A stretch of DNA of 64,000 bases from Variovorax sp. PBL-H6 (GTDB lineage Bacteria; Pseudomonadota; Gammaproteobacteria; Burkholderiales; Burkholderiaceae_C): the NCBI RefSeq assembly GCF_901827155.1, contig NZ_LR594659.1, positions 1,922,001 through 1,986,000 on the forward strand, given 5' to 3'. Positions 26,254-35,151 of the stretch are shown here, one piece after another. A program made the position numbers and the translations under genes. The notes under the pieces were generated by a model, which was not told the origin of the DNA, made no database searches, and worked only from the letters and a program-made list of their open reading frames with translations. The first letter of the stretch is position 1. Each line of letters opens with the position of its first letter.

Positions 26254-27405
26254 TCATGCTTCTTGTTGCAGCTGGATTGCAGGCGCGGCGCTCTCGTCGT
26301 TGGATGCGGGCACCGGGAATATCAAGCCCGTCTCGGCGTTGACCGAGAATCGGATGAGGCGGCGCGCGATCTCGTCCTGGTCGAACGGGTGCGCGGTCAG
26401 GTAGAGGAAGGTGCGATCGTGGTCCGGCGGCTCAGCCCGGATGTTCACGTCGGCGAAGCCGCAGCCGCGCAAGGTGCGCAGCGAGGCCGCATTGCTGTCG
26501 TAGGCGGCAGTGAGCATGGTCTTGATGCCGCACCGGAACGCGTGCTCGCAGGCCATGGCGACCATCCGGCGTCCGAATCCTTGCCTTTGCCAGTCCGTGC
26601 CTATCCAGATGCAGAGAAACGCCTCGGTGCCGCTGATGGTGATTTCCACGGAGCCGATGAAGCCGTGCTCGCGATGCAGCAGCGCGTAGGGGACCACATG
26701 GCGATCGGACAGCCTGTGCTCAATCCAGTCCCTTGCCGCGCTCGGCTCCTCCAGCGGGGGCAGCATGGTCTTGGCGGCAATGGCCGGGTCGCGATATTGC
26801 CAGGCCAGCGCCGGCGCATGCTCCGCATGCAAGGGTTCCAGATGCAGGCCATCCTGGCCGGCGATGGGTGCCTGCCAAGGCCCGCGCCAGCCCTGCAGGC
26901 GCTGTGTCCATCCCTTGTGCAGGCCGAGCGCCACCATGTTGTTGGGAGCGCGTGCCAGCACTGTCTTCGACAGGGAAAGTGCCTGTTCCAGGTCCCCGCA
27001 CGCAGCGCGGCAACTGGCTTCCAGAAGGAGGTCGAACATCGCCGGTCCATTCAGTTCGCGCAAGGCGTGGAGCGCCCTCATGGCGAGGCTGACATCGAAG
27101 CAGGCGTGGGCAACGCGGGCGACGCCGCGCAGGCTGTCGGCGTCCCAGGCCACGGTTGATTCCGCCCACAGGCGCGAGAGGGCCTGCGTGATTCGCTTGC
27201 GGTCGAGCCGGCGGTTCCTTCGCAGTGCGAGGATCAGGTAGGGCCAGACATTTCCGAACTGGGTGGCGGATTGCAATGCCATCGCGATCCCGGTCTCGGA
27301 TTCCGACGCCGACGTGGTTTCAGTCACCGACATCAGTGCACGGGCGATGTGTGCGTCCGAGTCCGTGCCGCGCGCGTTGCCGATGGCTGCTTGCAAGGCG
27401 CTCAT
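26254..27405 (-). CDS. TPR-like domain fused to a GNAT acetyltransferase
   Basis: A 383-aa two-part protein. Residues 1-175 are helical and TPR-like (FDVSLAMRALHALRELNG; DLEQALSLSKTVLARAPNN). Residues about 185-345 are a GNAT N-acetyltransferase domain of the RimJ/RimL type, with the acetyl-CoA loop QRQGFGRRM and the family's later LRTLRGCGF. A 35-residue tail follows. The gene is in the sctC operon, after an 82-base gap that carries GC-rich inverted repeats. An acetyltransferase is not a standard T3SS part. It could modify an apparatus protein or a substrate, or be an effector itself. Confidence 0.75.
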   Translation of the reverse strand: MSALQAAIGNARGTDSDAHIARALMSVTETTSASESETGIAMALQSATQFGNVWPYLILALRRNRRLDRKRITQALSRLWAESTVAWDADSLRGVARVAHACFDVSLAMRALHALRELNGPAMFDLLLEASCRAACGDLEQALSLSKTVLARAPNNMVALGLHKGWTQRLQGWRGPWQAPIAGQDGLHLEPLHAEHAPALAWQYRDPAIAAKTMLPPLEEPSAARDWIEHRLSDRHVVPYALLHREHGFIGSVEITISGTEAFLCIWIGTDWQRQGFGRRMVAMACEHAFRCGIKTMLTAAYDSNAASLRTLRGCGFADVNIRAEPPDHDRTFLYLTAHPFDQDEIARRLIRFSVNAETGLIFPVPASNDESAAPAIQLQQEA

Positions 27406-27487
27406 GTCGACCTCCAGGCTTTGTCGTTCGTGTCATCGCTGCCCCTTGAGGGGACGCGAGCTTGCTTGGGGCGGCTCGGCGCTGCGC

Positions 27488-29185
27488 TCATTGCATCTCC
27501 TGTGTGGAAGGCTCGCCGGCGGGCGAGGTCTCTTTGCGTGGCACGGCGGGACGCGTATCCCCGATGGCTACCACGCGGGGCGTGATCAGGAACAGCCGCT
27601 CCTGCTTGCGGTGGGTTGCCTTGGAGTGGCTGAACAGGGTGCCCAGGACGGGCACGTCGCCAAGCACCGGCACGGAATCGCGGTCCTGACTTTTGAATTC
27701 GGTGTTCAAGCCGCCGATGACGAGACTTTGCGATTCGCCCACCAAGGCCTGCGTGCTGATGGTGCTGCGCCGGACGGTGGGGAGGTTTCCGACGCGGAGA
27801 TCCTGGATTCCGCCATCTTCGATGTCGACGACCAGCTGGACCGTGCGCTTGTCGGCGACCCCCACGACCCGGGGCGTGACGCGCAGCGTCACGCCGACGG
27901 TCACCGGGGTGACCTGCGCCACACGCTCGCCGGTGGTCTGGATGTAGAACGTGTCCGCCAGGTCGATGAGCGCGCCCATGTTGTCCTGCGTCAGGATGGA
28001 GGGGCGCGACACGACCCTGGCCGTGCCCTTGCCTTCCATCGCGCGGATGCTGGCGAGGATGAAATTGGCAGTGTTCGTGACCGCCGTCGCGCCGCTCGGG
28101 GCACTGCCGCCGGACAAGGTGATCAGTCCTCCCTGCGAGGCCGCAGCCAGCTTGCCGATCCCCGCGCTCCAGTCGATCCCCAGTTCCGACATGTTCTCGG
28201 AATTCACGTCCACGATCATGGCCTCGATCTCGATCAGGCTGCTGGGAACGTCCAGGAAGTCGATCAGGGCCTGGTAGATGGGTGCGTTCTGCGGCCTGTC
28301 CTTCACGATGATGGCGTTCAGCCTCGGATCTGCCTGGATGACAGGTCCCACGCGGGGGGCGCCGGCTCCCGCAAATGCGGTCGCCCGCCGGGGCTCGGGA
28401 CGGTTCGATTCGCCCGCGGTGTCGGTGGCGGCCTTGGTCTCGGTGCGCAGCGGCGCGGCCAGGTCGACGATCTCGGTGCTCGCGCCGATGCTTGCGCCCC
28501 CGGCGATGAGGTTGCGCAGCACGGTCGCCACGCCAGGGGTCGAGATCTGCTTGTCCCGGTACGAGATCACCCGGTCGTCAACGGCAGCGTAACGCAGCCG
28601 GTACACCTGGATCTGCTGCTCCGGACGCTGTTCGGGCAGCGCATTGATCGCCGCTTCGATGCGCTCGACGTACGACTTCGGGCCGGAGACCATGATGAAC
28701 CCGGTCTCCTCGATCTCGCTCCAGCCGAACTTGGATTCGAGGAGGCCCATCTCGGCCATCACCCGGCGAAGGGTCTGCGCGCTCAATCCCTTGTTGGAGA
28801 GCACGCGCGCCTGCCGCGATGCGGCGCGTGCCACGTAGAGGGTGCCGCTGTAGTGGTACCACATCAAGCCATAGGTGGCCGCCAGCTGGTTGAGGAACTC
28901 GGTCGGATTGGCTGCGCTCATGCGCCCGACCACCGTCGCTGCTTCGTCGGGCAGCGGCTCATCCAGCTGGAGCCGCAGGCCGAAAGCCTGTGTGAAGCTC
29001 GTCAGCATCTTGTCGGGGCGCTGGCCACTGTTGATCAAGGTGAAGGGGCTGTCCGGCCAAGGGATCGACGTGAGGGCTTGCGGCGCCACGGCACCGAAGG
29101 ACTCGGCCGCGGCGCACAGAAGCGCCACGGCGATGACGCAGCGGCACACGAGCTTGCACAGGCGTGGGTGAGAAGGCGCTCTCAT
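27488..29185 (-). CDS. sctC: Type III secretion outer-membrane secretin SctC
   Basis: A 565-aa secretin with signal peptide (residues 1-27), N0/N1 domains (to about 190), an N3 domain split by a Thr/Glu/Arg-rich insert, and the secretin barrel from about 300. The barrel shows IEIEAMIVDVNSENMSELGI and the late signature VPVLGDVPVLGTLFSH. The ATG at 29185 follows the chaperone stop by 10 bases, with AGG-rich sequence just upstream, and puts the signal peptide at the very start. No pilotin gene is visible in the window. Confidence 0.96.
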   Translation of the reverse strand: MRAPSHPRLCKLVCRCVIAVALLCAAAESFGAVAPQALTSIPWPDSPFTLINSGQRPDKMLTSFTQAFGLRLQLDEPLPDEAATVVGRMSAANPTEFLNQLAATYGLMWYHYSGTLYVARAASRQARVLSNKGLSAQTLRRVMAEMGLLESKFGWSEIEETGFIMVSGPKSYVERIEAAINALPEQRPEQQIQVYRLRYAAVDDRVISYRDKQISTPGVATVLRNLIAGGASIGASTEIVDLAAPLRTETKAATDTAGESNRPEPRRATAFAGAGAPRVGPVIQADPRLNAIIVKDRPQNAPIYQALIDFLDVPSSLIEIEAMIVDVNSENMSELGIDWSAGIGKLAAASQGGLITLSGGSAPSGATAVTNTANFILASIRAMEGKGTARVVSRPSILTQDNMGALIDLADTFYIQTTGERVAQVTPVTVGVTLRVTPRVVGVADKRTVQLVVDIEDGGIQDLRVGNLPTVRRSTISTQALVGESQSLVIGGLNTEFKSQDRDSVPVLGDVPVLGTLFSHSKATHRKQERLFLITPRVVAIGDTRPAVPRKETSPAGEPSTQEMQ

Positions 29186-29195
29186 TTCCTGGACC

Positions 29196-29597
29196 TCAGA
29201 GCGTTCCGAATCGCGCGCGCCAGTCATTGACTGCGTCGAGGAAGTGCGCCAAGGTCAGCTCGAACTGGTCGGCGGATGCGTCGGCGGGCACGCAGACCTG
29301 CAGCACGAGCCGGTCCTGATCGGGCGTGAGGACCAGCCGGGCCGCCTCCTCCAATGGCCGTGTCGCTGCAGCCTGCAGCGCGGACAGCATCCGCTCGTCG
29401 TCGTTGGCTGCGTTGGAGGAGAGCAGGCAGAGCTGGGTCTCCACGACGATGTCGCCACGCGCGCCCGGATGCAGCAACACGCGGGCATTGCCGTCGAACA
29501 ACAACGCCACTGCTCCGTCGGAGCGGGCCGGCCCCGGATCGATCCGGTTGCGCAGGAGATAGCCGGCGAGGCCGGCGTGCGAACGGCTAGAAATCAT
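29196..29597 (-). CDS. CesT-like type III chaperone
   Basis: A 133-aa protein with the class I chaperone layout: a first helix (SHAGLAGYLLRNR), strands AVALLFDGNARVLLHP and DIVVETQLCLLS, a domain strand DRLVLQVCVP and a C-terminal helix (FELTLAHFLDAVNDWRARF). ATG 29597 overlaps the end of sctU by 11 bases. Its client is not obvious, since its neighbours are sctU and sctC; it may serve an effector encoded elsewhere. Confidence 0.65.
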   Translation of the reverse strand: MISSRSHAGLAGYLLRNRIDPGPARSDGAVALLFDGNARVLLHPGARGDIVVETQLCLLSSNAANDDERMLSALQAAATRPLEEAARLVLTPDQDRLVLQVCVPADASADQFELTLAHFLDAVNDWRARFGTL

Positions 29598-30663
29598 TGC
29601 GCAGCTCCTGCGTCTCCCAGGCGAGTTCCTCCTTGAGCCTGCGCACGGCCAGAAGGACCTGCGCAACCGGCTCGATGAACTCCGACGGGATGTACTGGTA
29701 AAGGTCCGCGCGGCGCATCAGGCCTCGCGCGAGTGGAACGTTCTGCATGATCGGAACGCCCACCTCGGCGGCGGCGCGCTTCATCGCTTCGGCGACCACG
29801 CCCCGGCCCTTGGCCACCACGACCGGCAAGGGCGTTTCCCCGCTCTCGTAGTACAGCGCGATGGCCAGGTGGGTCGGGTTGGTCACGAGCACGCTGGCCT
29901 CCTTGGTGTGGCCCACGGCCTCGCCCATGGCGATCTCCTTGGCAAGCTCCTTGCGGTGACCCTTCATGTGCGGGTCGCCTTCCATCTGCTTGTGCTCCTG
30001 CTTGATCTCCTCCACGGACATCATTAGTCCCTTGATGTAGCTGTAACGCTGCCACACCAGGTCGAGAACAGCGATCGCGGCAAATGCAATGAAGGTGCAC
30101 TTGAACAGGATCCACATCATTTCGCTCAGCACGGCGCCCGACTCGGCGATGCCGGCCAGCGGCAGCTTGACCATGGTTTCCAGGGAATCGCGAACGACGA
30201 AATAGACGATGAAGGACAGGATGAAGACCTTGAAGACCGACTTCAGGAACTCCACCAGGCTCTTCATGCTGAACATCTGCTTCAGGTTGGCGAGCGGATT
30301 CATCTTGTCGGGCTTGGGGATCAGTGCCTTGAAGGAGATGAGCATTCCGGTCTGCGCCGCTTCGACGACGATGCCGACGACAATGACAATCAGGAGATAG
30401 GGCAGCAGGATGGCAACCCCCGACCGAAGCAGGGACGTGGTTGCGACCGCGAGTGCCGAGCGGAAGTCCTGCCCCGCCAACTGGCCGGTCACCGCGATCA
30501 TCTCGGCGAACGCCTTGAAGATGTCGCCCCCAGCGGCGAGCGTGTAGCCGACGAGCGCGCCCATCATCACGACTTCGGTGAAGTCCTTGCTCTTGGCGAT
30601 CTGCCCCTCTTCCCGCGCCTGGCGGATCTTGTGGTCGGTGGGGCGCTCGGTCTTTTCGCTCAT
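29587..30663 (-). CDS. sctU: Type III secretion export-apparatus switch protein SctU
   Basis: A 358-aa SctU/YscU/FlhB protein with four membrane segments in residues 30-205 and a cytoplasmic domain carrying the autocleavage motif NPTH at residues 262-265. Cleavage between Asn and Pro switches export from needle subunits to later substrates. ATG 30663 overlaps the sctT stop as ATGA, completing the usual RSTU order. Confidence 0.97.
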   Translation of the reverse strand: MSEKTERPTDHKIRQAREEGQIAKSKDFTEVVMMGALVGYTLAAGGDIFKAFAEMIAVTGQLAGQDFRSALAVATTSLLRSGVAILLPYLLIVIVVGIVVEAAQTGMLISFKALIPKPDKMNPLANLKQMFSMKSLVEFLKSVFKVFILSFIVYFVVRDSLETMVKLPLAGIAESGAVLSEMMWILFKCTFIAFAAIAVLDLVWQRYSYIKGLMMSVEEIKQEHKQMEGDPHMKGHRKELAKEIAMGEAVGHTKEASVLVTNPTHLAIALYYESGETPLPVVVAKGRGVVAEAMKRAAAEVGVPIMQNVPLARGLMRRADLYQYIPSEFIEPVAQVLLAVRRLKEELAWETQELRNDF

Positions 30664-31460
30664 CGGGGCCTCGCCGCGGGAAAGATCTCGCTTGCCGTGC
30701 GCAGCGCCTGGGCGTACGTCTCGCGCAGTGTGGAGTGCGCAACATCGAAGAGGATGGGCGCATAGATCGCCAGGACCACCATGGCCACGCCACTCTTGAT
30801 GGGCATCGCGAGAAAGAACACCTGCAGTTGAGGCACGAAGCGGCTGACCAGCGCAAGACCGCTTTCGCACAGCAGCATCGCGAAGATCACGGGGGCGCCC
30901 AACAGCAGCATCAGCCGCATCAGCTTGTCGAGTTGCTCCAGCAGCACGGACGCGGCTTCCGCCGCGGGCGCGGGCCATGGCTGAAACACCGGCCACAGCA
31001 CGAAGCTGTCGTACATCACGGAGAGCACGAGCAGGAAGCCGCCGGTGACGAAGGCGAAGGTCACGATGGCCTGGTTGAAGAGCTGGCCGAGCGGCGAGGT
31101 CTCGTGGCCGGTCAGTGGGTTGAGCGTCTGGCTGAGGTTCGTGCCGCGCTGGGTGTCGATGATGTCCCCCATGGCTTCGACGGCCCAGAAGGGGAGGGCC
31201 AGCACGAAGCCGATGAGCGTGCCCAGCAGCGCCTCCCGCATCACGATGAATGCCGTCTCATGGACTTCCCTGTTCTGCGCGGCGCCTTCCGCCAGGCCGG
31301 GCATGAGCAGCATCGCGAAGCAGCCCGACACCCCGACCCGCAGCATGGTCGGCAATGCTTCGCGGCTGAGCAGCGGCACGATCGAGAAGATGCCGAGGAT
31401 CCGCGGCATGGCATAGCCGAAGGTCGCGATGAACTGAAGGGGCGCATGGTAGATGTCCAT
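30660..31460 (-). CDS. sctT: Type III secretion export-apparatus protein SctT
   Basis: A 266-aa multi-spanning membrane protein of the SctT/YscT/FliR family, part of the export gate with SctR and SctS. Recognisable stretches are LGIFSIVPLLSREALPTMLR near the N-terminus and GDIIDTQRGTNLSQTLNPLT in the middle. It lies 6 bases after sctS and overlaps sctU by four. Confidence 0.96.
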   Translation of the reverse strand: MDIYHAPLQFIATFGYAMPRILGIFSIVPLLSREALPTMLRVGVSGCFAMLLMPGLAEGAAQNREVHETAFIVMREALLGTLIGFVLALPFWAVEAMGDIIDTQRGTNLSQTLNPLTGHETSPLGQLFNQAIVTFAFVTGGFLLVLSVMYDSFVLWPVFQPWPAPAAEAASVLLEQLDKLMRLMLLLGAPVIFAMLLCESGLALVSRFVPQLQVFFLAMPIKSGVAMVVLAIYAPILFDVAHSTLRETYAQALRTASEIFPAARPR

Positions 31461-31466
31461 GGCCGA

Positions 31467-31736
31467 CTAGCGCGCGACGAGGGGGATGGCGTCGAACAGC
31501 GTGATCGTGTAGTTGAAGATCTCGCCGCCGACCCAGCGTGCCGTGAGGAACAGTGTCAAACCGACGGCGACAAGCTTGATCGCAAATGAGAGCGTTTGCT
31601 CCTGGATCTGCGTGAGCGCCTGCACCAGGCTGAACAACGTGCCGACCACCGAGGCTACGACGATGGGCGGAAGCGAGAGCCAGAGCACCAGCAGGAGCGC
31701 TCGCACTGCGTGAGAAACAATGTCGACGACTTCCAT
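31467..31736 (-). CDS. sctS: Type III secretion export-apparatus protein SctS
   Basis: An 89-aa protein with two membrane helices and the family loop LVQALTQIQEQTLSFAIKL between them. It forms the export-gate helix together with SctR and SctT. Length and motif are both normal for SctS/FliQ. Confidence 0.97.
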   Translation of the reverse strand: MEVVDIVSHAVRALLLVLWLSLPPIVVASVVGTLFSLVQALTQIQEQTLSFAIKLVAVGLTLFLTARWVGGEIFNYTITLFDAIPLVAR

Positions 31737-31745
31737 GTGCGCCCT

Positions 31746-32396
31746 TCAGAAGCGATAGGTCATGACGAGGCCATGCAGCAGGCGCGACCAGCCGTCCACC
31801 ATGACAAACAGAAACAGCTTCAAGGGCAGCGAGATCGTCACGGGCGAGACCATCATCATTCCCATGGCCATGAGAATGTTGGATATCACCAGGTCGATCA
31901 CGATGAAAGGGAGGAAGAGAAGGAAGCCGATCTCGAAGGCAGCCGTCAGCTCGGTCACCACGAAGCCCGGCACCAGGATGACGAGGTCGTCGTGCCGCGC
32001 TGCGTCGGCGACCTTGGGCGGCCACATGCGCTTGGCCTGGCTCAGGAAGAATTCGCGCTGCTCCGGCTTGCTGTTGGCGAGGAGAAACTTGCGCATCGGC
32101 TCGGCGCCAGCCTTGGCCGCGTTGAGCAGCGCGGGCAGGTTGGCGGTGGGAGTCGGCTGGGATTCGAAGGATTCGGCCATGTCGTAGCCCACCGGGGTCA
32201 TGATGAAGACCGTCAGCATCAGCGCCAGTGAGTACAGGGCGATGTTCGGAGGCGCTTGCTGCACCCCGAGCGCATTGCGAACGAGCGACAGCACGATCGA
32301 GATCTTCAGGAACGACGTGGTCGTGACAACGATCAGGGGAACCAGCGCCACCAGGCCCAGCGTGAATGCAAGGACGATGGGGTCGAGGTTGATCAT
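31746..32396 (-). CDS. sctR: Type III secretion export-apparatus protein SctR
   Basis: A 216-aa SctR/YscR/FliP protein. Typical features are the N-terminal segment ending LIVVTTTSFLKISIVLSLVR, the motif LGVQQAPPNIALYSLALMLT, and the C-terminal membrane helices with LPFIVIDLVISNILMAMGMM. ATG 32396 overlaps the sctQ stop as ATGA; an upstream in-frame codon would add a non-family leader. Confidence 0.97.
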   Translation of the reverse strand: MINLDPIVLAFTLGLVALVPLIVVTTTSFLKISIVLSLVRNALGVQQAPPNIALYSLALMLTVFIMTPVGYDMAESFESQPTPTANLPALLNAAKAGAEPMRKFLLANSKPEQREFFLSQAKRMWPPKVADAARHDDLVILVPGFVVTELTAAFEIGFLLFLPFIVIDLVISNILMAMGMMMVSPVTISLPLKLFLFVMVDGWSRLLHGLVMTYRF

Positions 32397-33427
32397 GGCG
32401 CCTGGACTTCCGCGCCGAGGCGCAGTACGCACACGCCGATGCGTCCCTCGATATCGACCAGTTCCCCTTCGCCGATCAGCCGGCCGTTGGCCCGGATGTT
32501 CACGCTGCCGCGGGGATCGCGTCCGAGGTTGAAGAGGTACCCGGGTTGCAGCGTTTGCAGTTCAGCGAGGGCGATCTCGCGGTCGCCGAGGTCGAAGGTC
32601 AGGCGGACGGGAACGCCGTCGAGAATTCCGGCCGCGCTCTCGTCCGCATCGTCGGGTTCCAACATGATTTCATGCACTCCTTGAATGACTTGCAGTAGCT
32701 GGCCGCGGAGCTCGCAGCGCAACCCGACGCCTGGCCCCAGTTGCAGGATGATGTGGCCGTCAGGTGAGATCAGGCTTTCGTCGAGCACGATGACGTCGCG
32801 CCGCGCGAGCTGCGCGACCGCTTCGCGAGAGAGGTCCACCCAGCCCACGAGCAGGCTTGCCCGCACGGCGAGGCCTTGCCATGGGCTGCTGTCGGGCTCG
32901 ACGGGGTGTTCCTTGAGTGCAGCGGACAGGTAGCGCAGGGCCGCCGCATCCAGCAGAAGCTCGCCGTCGAGGCGGATGTCATCGGTCCAGGCCTGCCAGG
33001 CACACCGCTCGAAGCAATCCGCTTGCGGCACATGGCGTGCCACGCCCAGCAACTGGACGTGCTTGCGCGTGGTTCGCTCGATCGAGGACGAGAGGTCTCC
33101 GAAGGCGCCTTCGAGGCACGCGAGGATCAGTTCTGGTGGCCAGGGGGCATCGACATTCATATCGAGCAGCCCGGCCGAAAGCTCTTGCGCAGCGAACTCC
33201 GGCAACGCGATGAAGAGGCGGGCACCGCCCCAGTCGCATTCCACGTACCAAGCTGGATCGGCCGTGGCCGCCTGGCGCAATCGCAGTCCGAACGACCATT
33301 CCTGGCCGTTCCAGCTCGCGCGCACTGCGCGGCGGCGCCGGCACAGCACGTTGCGAGCGCTCAGCGTGTCGCGTGCAATCGCGGGCAGCTCGAGAGGCCG
33401 CGCGGTGGCCAGGCTTGCATCGCTCAC
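32393..33427 (-). CDS. sctQ: Type III secretion cytoplasmic-ring protein SctQ
   Basis: A 344-aa SctQ/YscQ protein. The C-terminal SpoA domain (about residues 270-335) is clear: VRLTFDLGDREIALAEL, LQPGYLFNLGR and NGRLIGEGELVDIEGRIGVC. A second SpoA-like domain precedes it. The protein builds the sorting-platform pods with SctK and SctL. The start is GTG at 33427, overlapping the sctP stop by four bases. An internal start giving the short SctQ-C form, known for YscQ, may exist near residue 260 but I cannot prove it. Confidence 0.93.
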   Translation of the reverse strand: MSDASLATARPLELPAIARDTLSARNVLCRRRRAVRASWNGQEWSFGLRLRQAATADPAWYVECDWGGARLFIALPEFAAQELSAGLLDMNVDAPWPPELILACLEGAFGDLSSSIERTTRKHVQLLGVARHVPQADCFERCAWQAWTDDIRLDGELLLDAAALRYLSAALKEHPVEPDSSPWQGLAVRASLLVGWVDLSREAVAQLARRDVIVLDESLISPDGHIILQLGPGVGLRCELRGQLLQVIQGVHEIMLEPDDADESAAGILDGVPVRLTFDLGDREIALAELQTLQPGYLFNLGRDPRGSVNIRANGRLIGEGELVDIEGRIGVCVLRLGAEVQAP

Positions 33428-33924
33428 GCACCGCTCCCCGACGCCTCGAAGTGGGCGATCCGGGCTTCATCCGGCCCGAAGAGCGCGACGCCGATCGGAC
33501 GCTGCAGGCGCGAGGCAAGGTCCCTCGCGAGCGACGGCAGGCGGGGGATGAACCAGGCCGGATTCGCCGACGCGTCGCAGTGGATGTCGACGTGCAGCGT
33601 GCCGGACCGCACCTGCAGCCGCAGCGTCGTGTGGGGCGATACGTCCTTGCCGGGGGTCACGCGCACCTCGGTGTCGTCACCGCCCGAGTCGCGCTCCCAC
33701 ACGGATTGCACGTGATCTGCGAGGTCCGAGACCGAAGCGCCGTCATCCGCCGACATGGCAGAGCGCGCGAGCCTGTCGTCTGTGCCGCGGGGAGCGGCGT
33801 CGAGGAGGGCGGCGAAGCGATCTGCCTCGCCGGCGAGGCCCATCCGCTCGATCGGGAAGCCGGTGTCTTCGCCCACGGGAAGGTACATGGGGCCGAGATC
33901 GACCTGGCGGGACTTGCGGGTCAT
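33424..33924 (-). CDS. sctP: Short SctP-like protein (needle-length/substrate-switch family)
   Basis: A 166-aa protein between sctO and sctQ, the usual place of sctP. The C-terminal half (residues 95-160: TTLRLQVRSGTLHVDIHCDA, PRLPSLARDLASRLQRPIG) resembles the FliK/HpaP-type C-terminal domain. The N-terminal part is short and acidic, whereas ruler proteins such as YscP have several hundred residues there. If it sets needle length, it implies a short needle or a different mechanism. Confidence 0.7.
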   Translation of the reverse strand: MTRKSRQVDLGPMYLPVGEDTGFPIERMGLAGEADRFAALLDAAPRGTDDRLARSAMSADDGASVSDLADHVQSVWERDSGGDDTEVRVTPGKDVSPHTTLRLQVRSGTLHVDIHCDASANPAWFIPRLPSLARDLASRLQRPIGVALFGPDEARIAHFEASGSGA

Positions 33925-33927
33925 GCC

Positions 33928-34425
33928 TCAGAGCTCTCCGGCCAGGTCCGCGAATCCGCGGGTGCCGGCGCGCACGGGATGCTCCTCGAGCTCAAGAGCT
34001 GCCTGCTGCTCTTCTTCTTCCAGCTGCTGTGCGACGGCCCGGTGATGCAGGTCGCGGAACTTGTCGCATGCCTGGGCTGCCGTGCGCCATGCCGCGGTGG
34101 CCGCATCCATGGCATCGCGCCGTTGCTTGCGTTCCTCTTCCGCCTGTTCGACGGCTCGCTCGTCCTCTTGCTCGATCTGCTTCATTGAGATGATCTCGGC
34201 ATGCACGTCATCCAGCTCGCGCACGACGATGGCGCGCGACAGCACATCGCGGTACATGGCTTCCTCGCGTTCCCGGTGTTCCTGCTGGCGGGTTTCATGC
34301 GTCTGCCTGGCCTCGCGCAGCGCCTGCGCCGCGTGTTCCAGGTCATGCCTGGCCCTTCGCAGTTCCCGCTCGCGCCCTTCCTCGCGAATGCTCTTGATGC
34401 GCAGCAGGCCTCGTATCGTGTCCAC
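33928..34425 (-). CDS. sctO: Type III secretion stalk protein SctO
   Basis: A 165-aa protein, one long antiparallel coiled coil dominated by Glu, Arg, Gln and Ala (LRRARHDLEHAAQALREARQ). This is typical of SctO/YscO/FliJ, which couples the ATPase to the export gate. The start is GTG at 34425, 9 bases after the sigma-factor stop, so sctO is probably the second gene of that transcript. Confidence 0.9.
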   Translation of the reverse strand: MDTIRGLLRIKSIREEGRERELRRARHDLEHAAQALREARQTHETRQQEHREREEAMYRDVLSRAIVVRELDDVHAEIISMKQIEQEDERAVEQAEEERKQRRDAMDAATAAWRTAAQACDKFRDLHHRAVAQQLEEEEQQAALELEEHPVRAGTRGFADLAGEL

Positions 34426-34434
34426 GAGGGCCCT

Positions 34435-35064
34435 TCAGGGATACCCGTCGCAGCCCGCTTCACGCAGGAGGGCGCGGATTGCGGCGCGGGCCCGCGATAT
34501 GCGGCTGCGAACTGTTCCCACCGGGACGCCGAGCTGCAGTGCGGTGTCCTCGTACGACAGGCCTTCCACGCAGACCAGGATGAGTGCCTCGGCCATGCCG
34601 GCAGGCAGCTCATCCAGCTTGCAGGCGACAATGTTCATGGCCTGGCGGCGTGCCAGCAGGTCGAACGGGTTGCCGCTCGGATCTTCCTGCTCCTCGAGGA
34701 CGTCGGCGGACTCGAAGACATAGCGGCGCTGGGGCGAACGGTTGAGGTGATTGCGGATCAGGTTGGTGGCGATGCCGAAGGTCCAGGTGGAAATCTCGGC
34801 TTCGCCGCGGTAGGCCGTGAGGCTCACTGCCGCTTCCACCAGTGCCTGCTGTGCGACTTCTTCCGCATCCGTCTGGTTGCCGACGCGCCGCAGCACGAAG
34901 TAGTGCAGGGCAGCGCCGTAGTCCCTGATCAAATCCCGGAACAGCTTCTCCTTGTCCTGCGTGTCAATGGGCGGCCGCGGCGAGGCCGGGGGCGATTCCG
35001 CTCCACCGACTTTGTCGAACCGGATCGGACTCGGGCGTTCGTGTATCGGTATGACGTGCGTCAT
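34435..35064 (-). CDS. ECF-type RNA polymerase sigma factor, likely T3SS regulator
   Basis: A 209-aa sigma-70 family protein of ECF type. Region 2 (about residues 45-115) has DAEEVAQQALVEAAVSLTAY and STWTFGIATNLIRNHLN. Region 4 (about 145-205) has the helix-turn-helix LSYEDTALQLGVPVGTVRSR. The 40-residue N-terminal extension is Pro/Asp-rich. No anti-sigma gene adjoins it. Known T3SS systems driven by ECF factors are HrpL of Pseudomonas syringae and BtrS of Bordetella. Here the gene heads the sctO-sctC operon, and four promoter-like motifs with a GGAAC -35 lie before the other T3SS operons. ATG 35064 is chosen because the conserved part follows it; the in-frame extension upstream is not sigma-like. 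Confidence 0.9.
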   Translation of the reverse strand: MTHVIPIHERPSPIRFDKVGGAESPPASPRPPIDTQDKEKLFRDLIRDYGAALHYFVLRRVGNQTDAEEVAQQALVEAAVSLTAYRGEAEISTWTFGIATNLIRNHLNRSPQRRYVFESADVLEEQEDPSGNPFDLLARRQAMNIVACKLDELPAGMAEALILVCVEGLSYEDTALQLGVPVGTVRSRISRARAAIRALLREAGCDGYP

Positions 35065-35151
35065 GGAAGGCCAATCTAGGCAAAGGGCGATAGCGGGATC
35101 GAATGCGGCTTGCGAGTTGTGCCCGTTCCGCATTGCGGCCCGTGCGCCTCG

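Noticed and set aside
27406..27487. GC-rich inverted repeat (CCCCTTGAGGGG) as a promoter or terminator before the GNAT gene
   Set aside because: It looks like an intergenic repeat element common in such genomes. No T-run and no sigma motif are present, so no function is assigned.
35110..35135. A GGAAC on the minus strand upstream of the sigma gene as an autoregulatory sigma motif
   Set aside because: GGAAC is present, but 16 bases further on there is CCGC rather than a TAC core, so the match fails.
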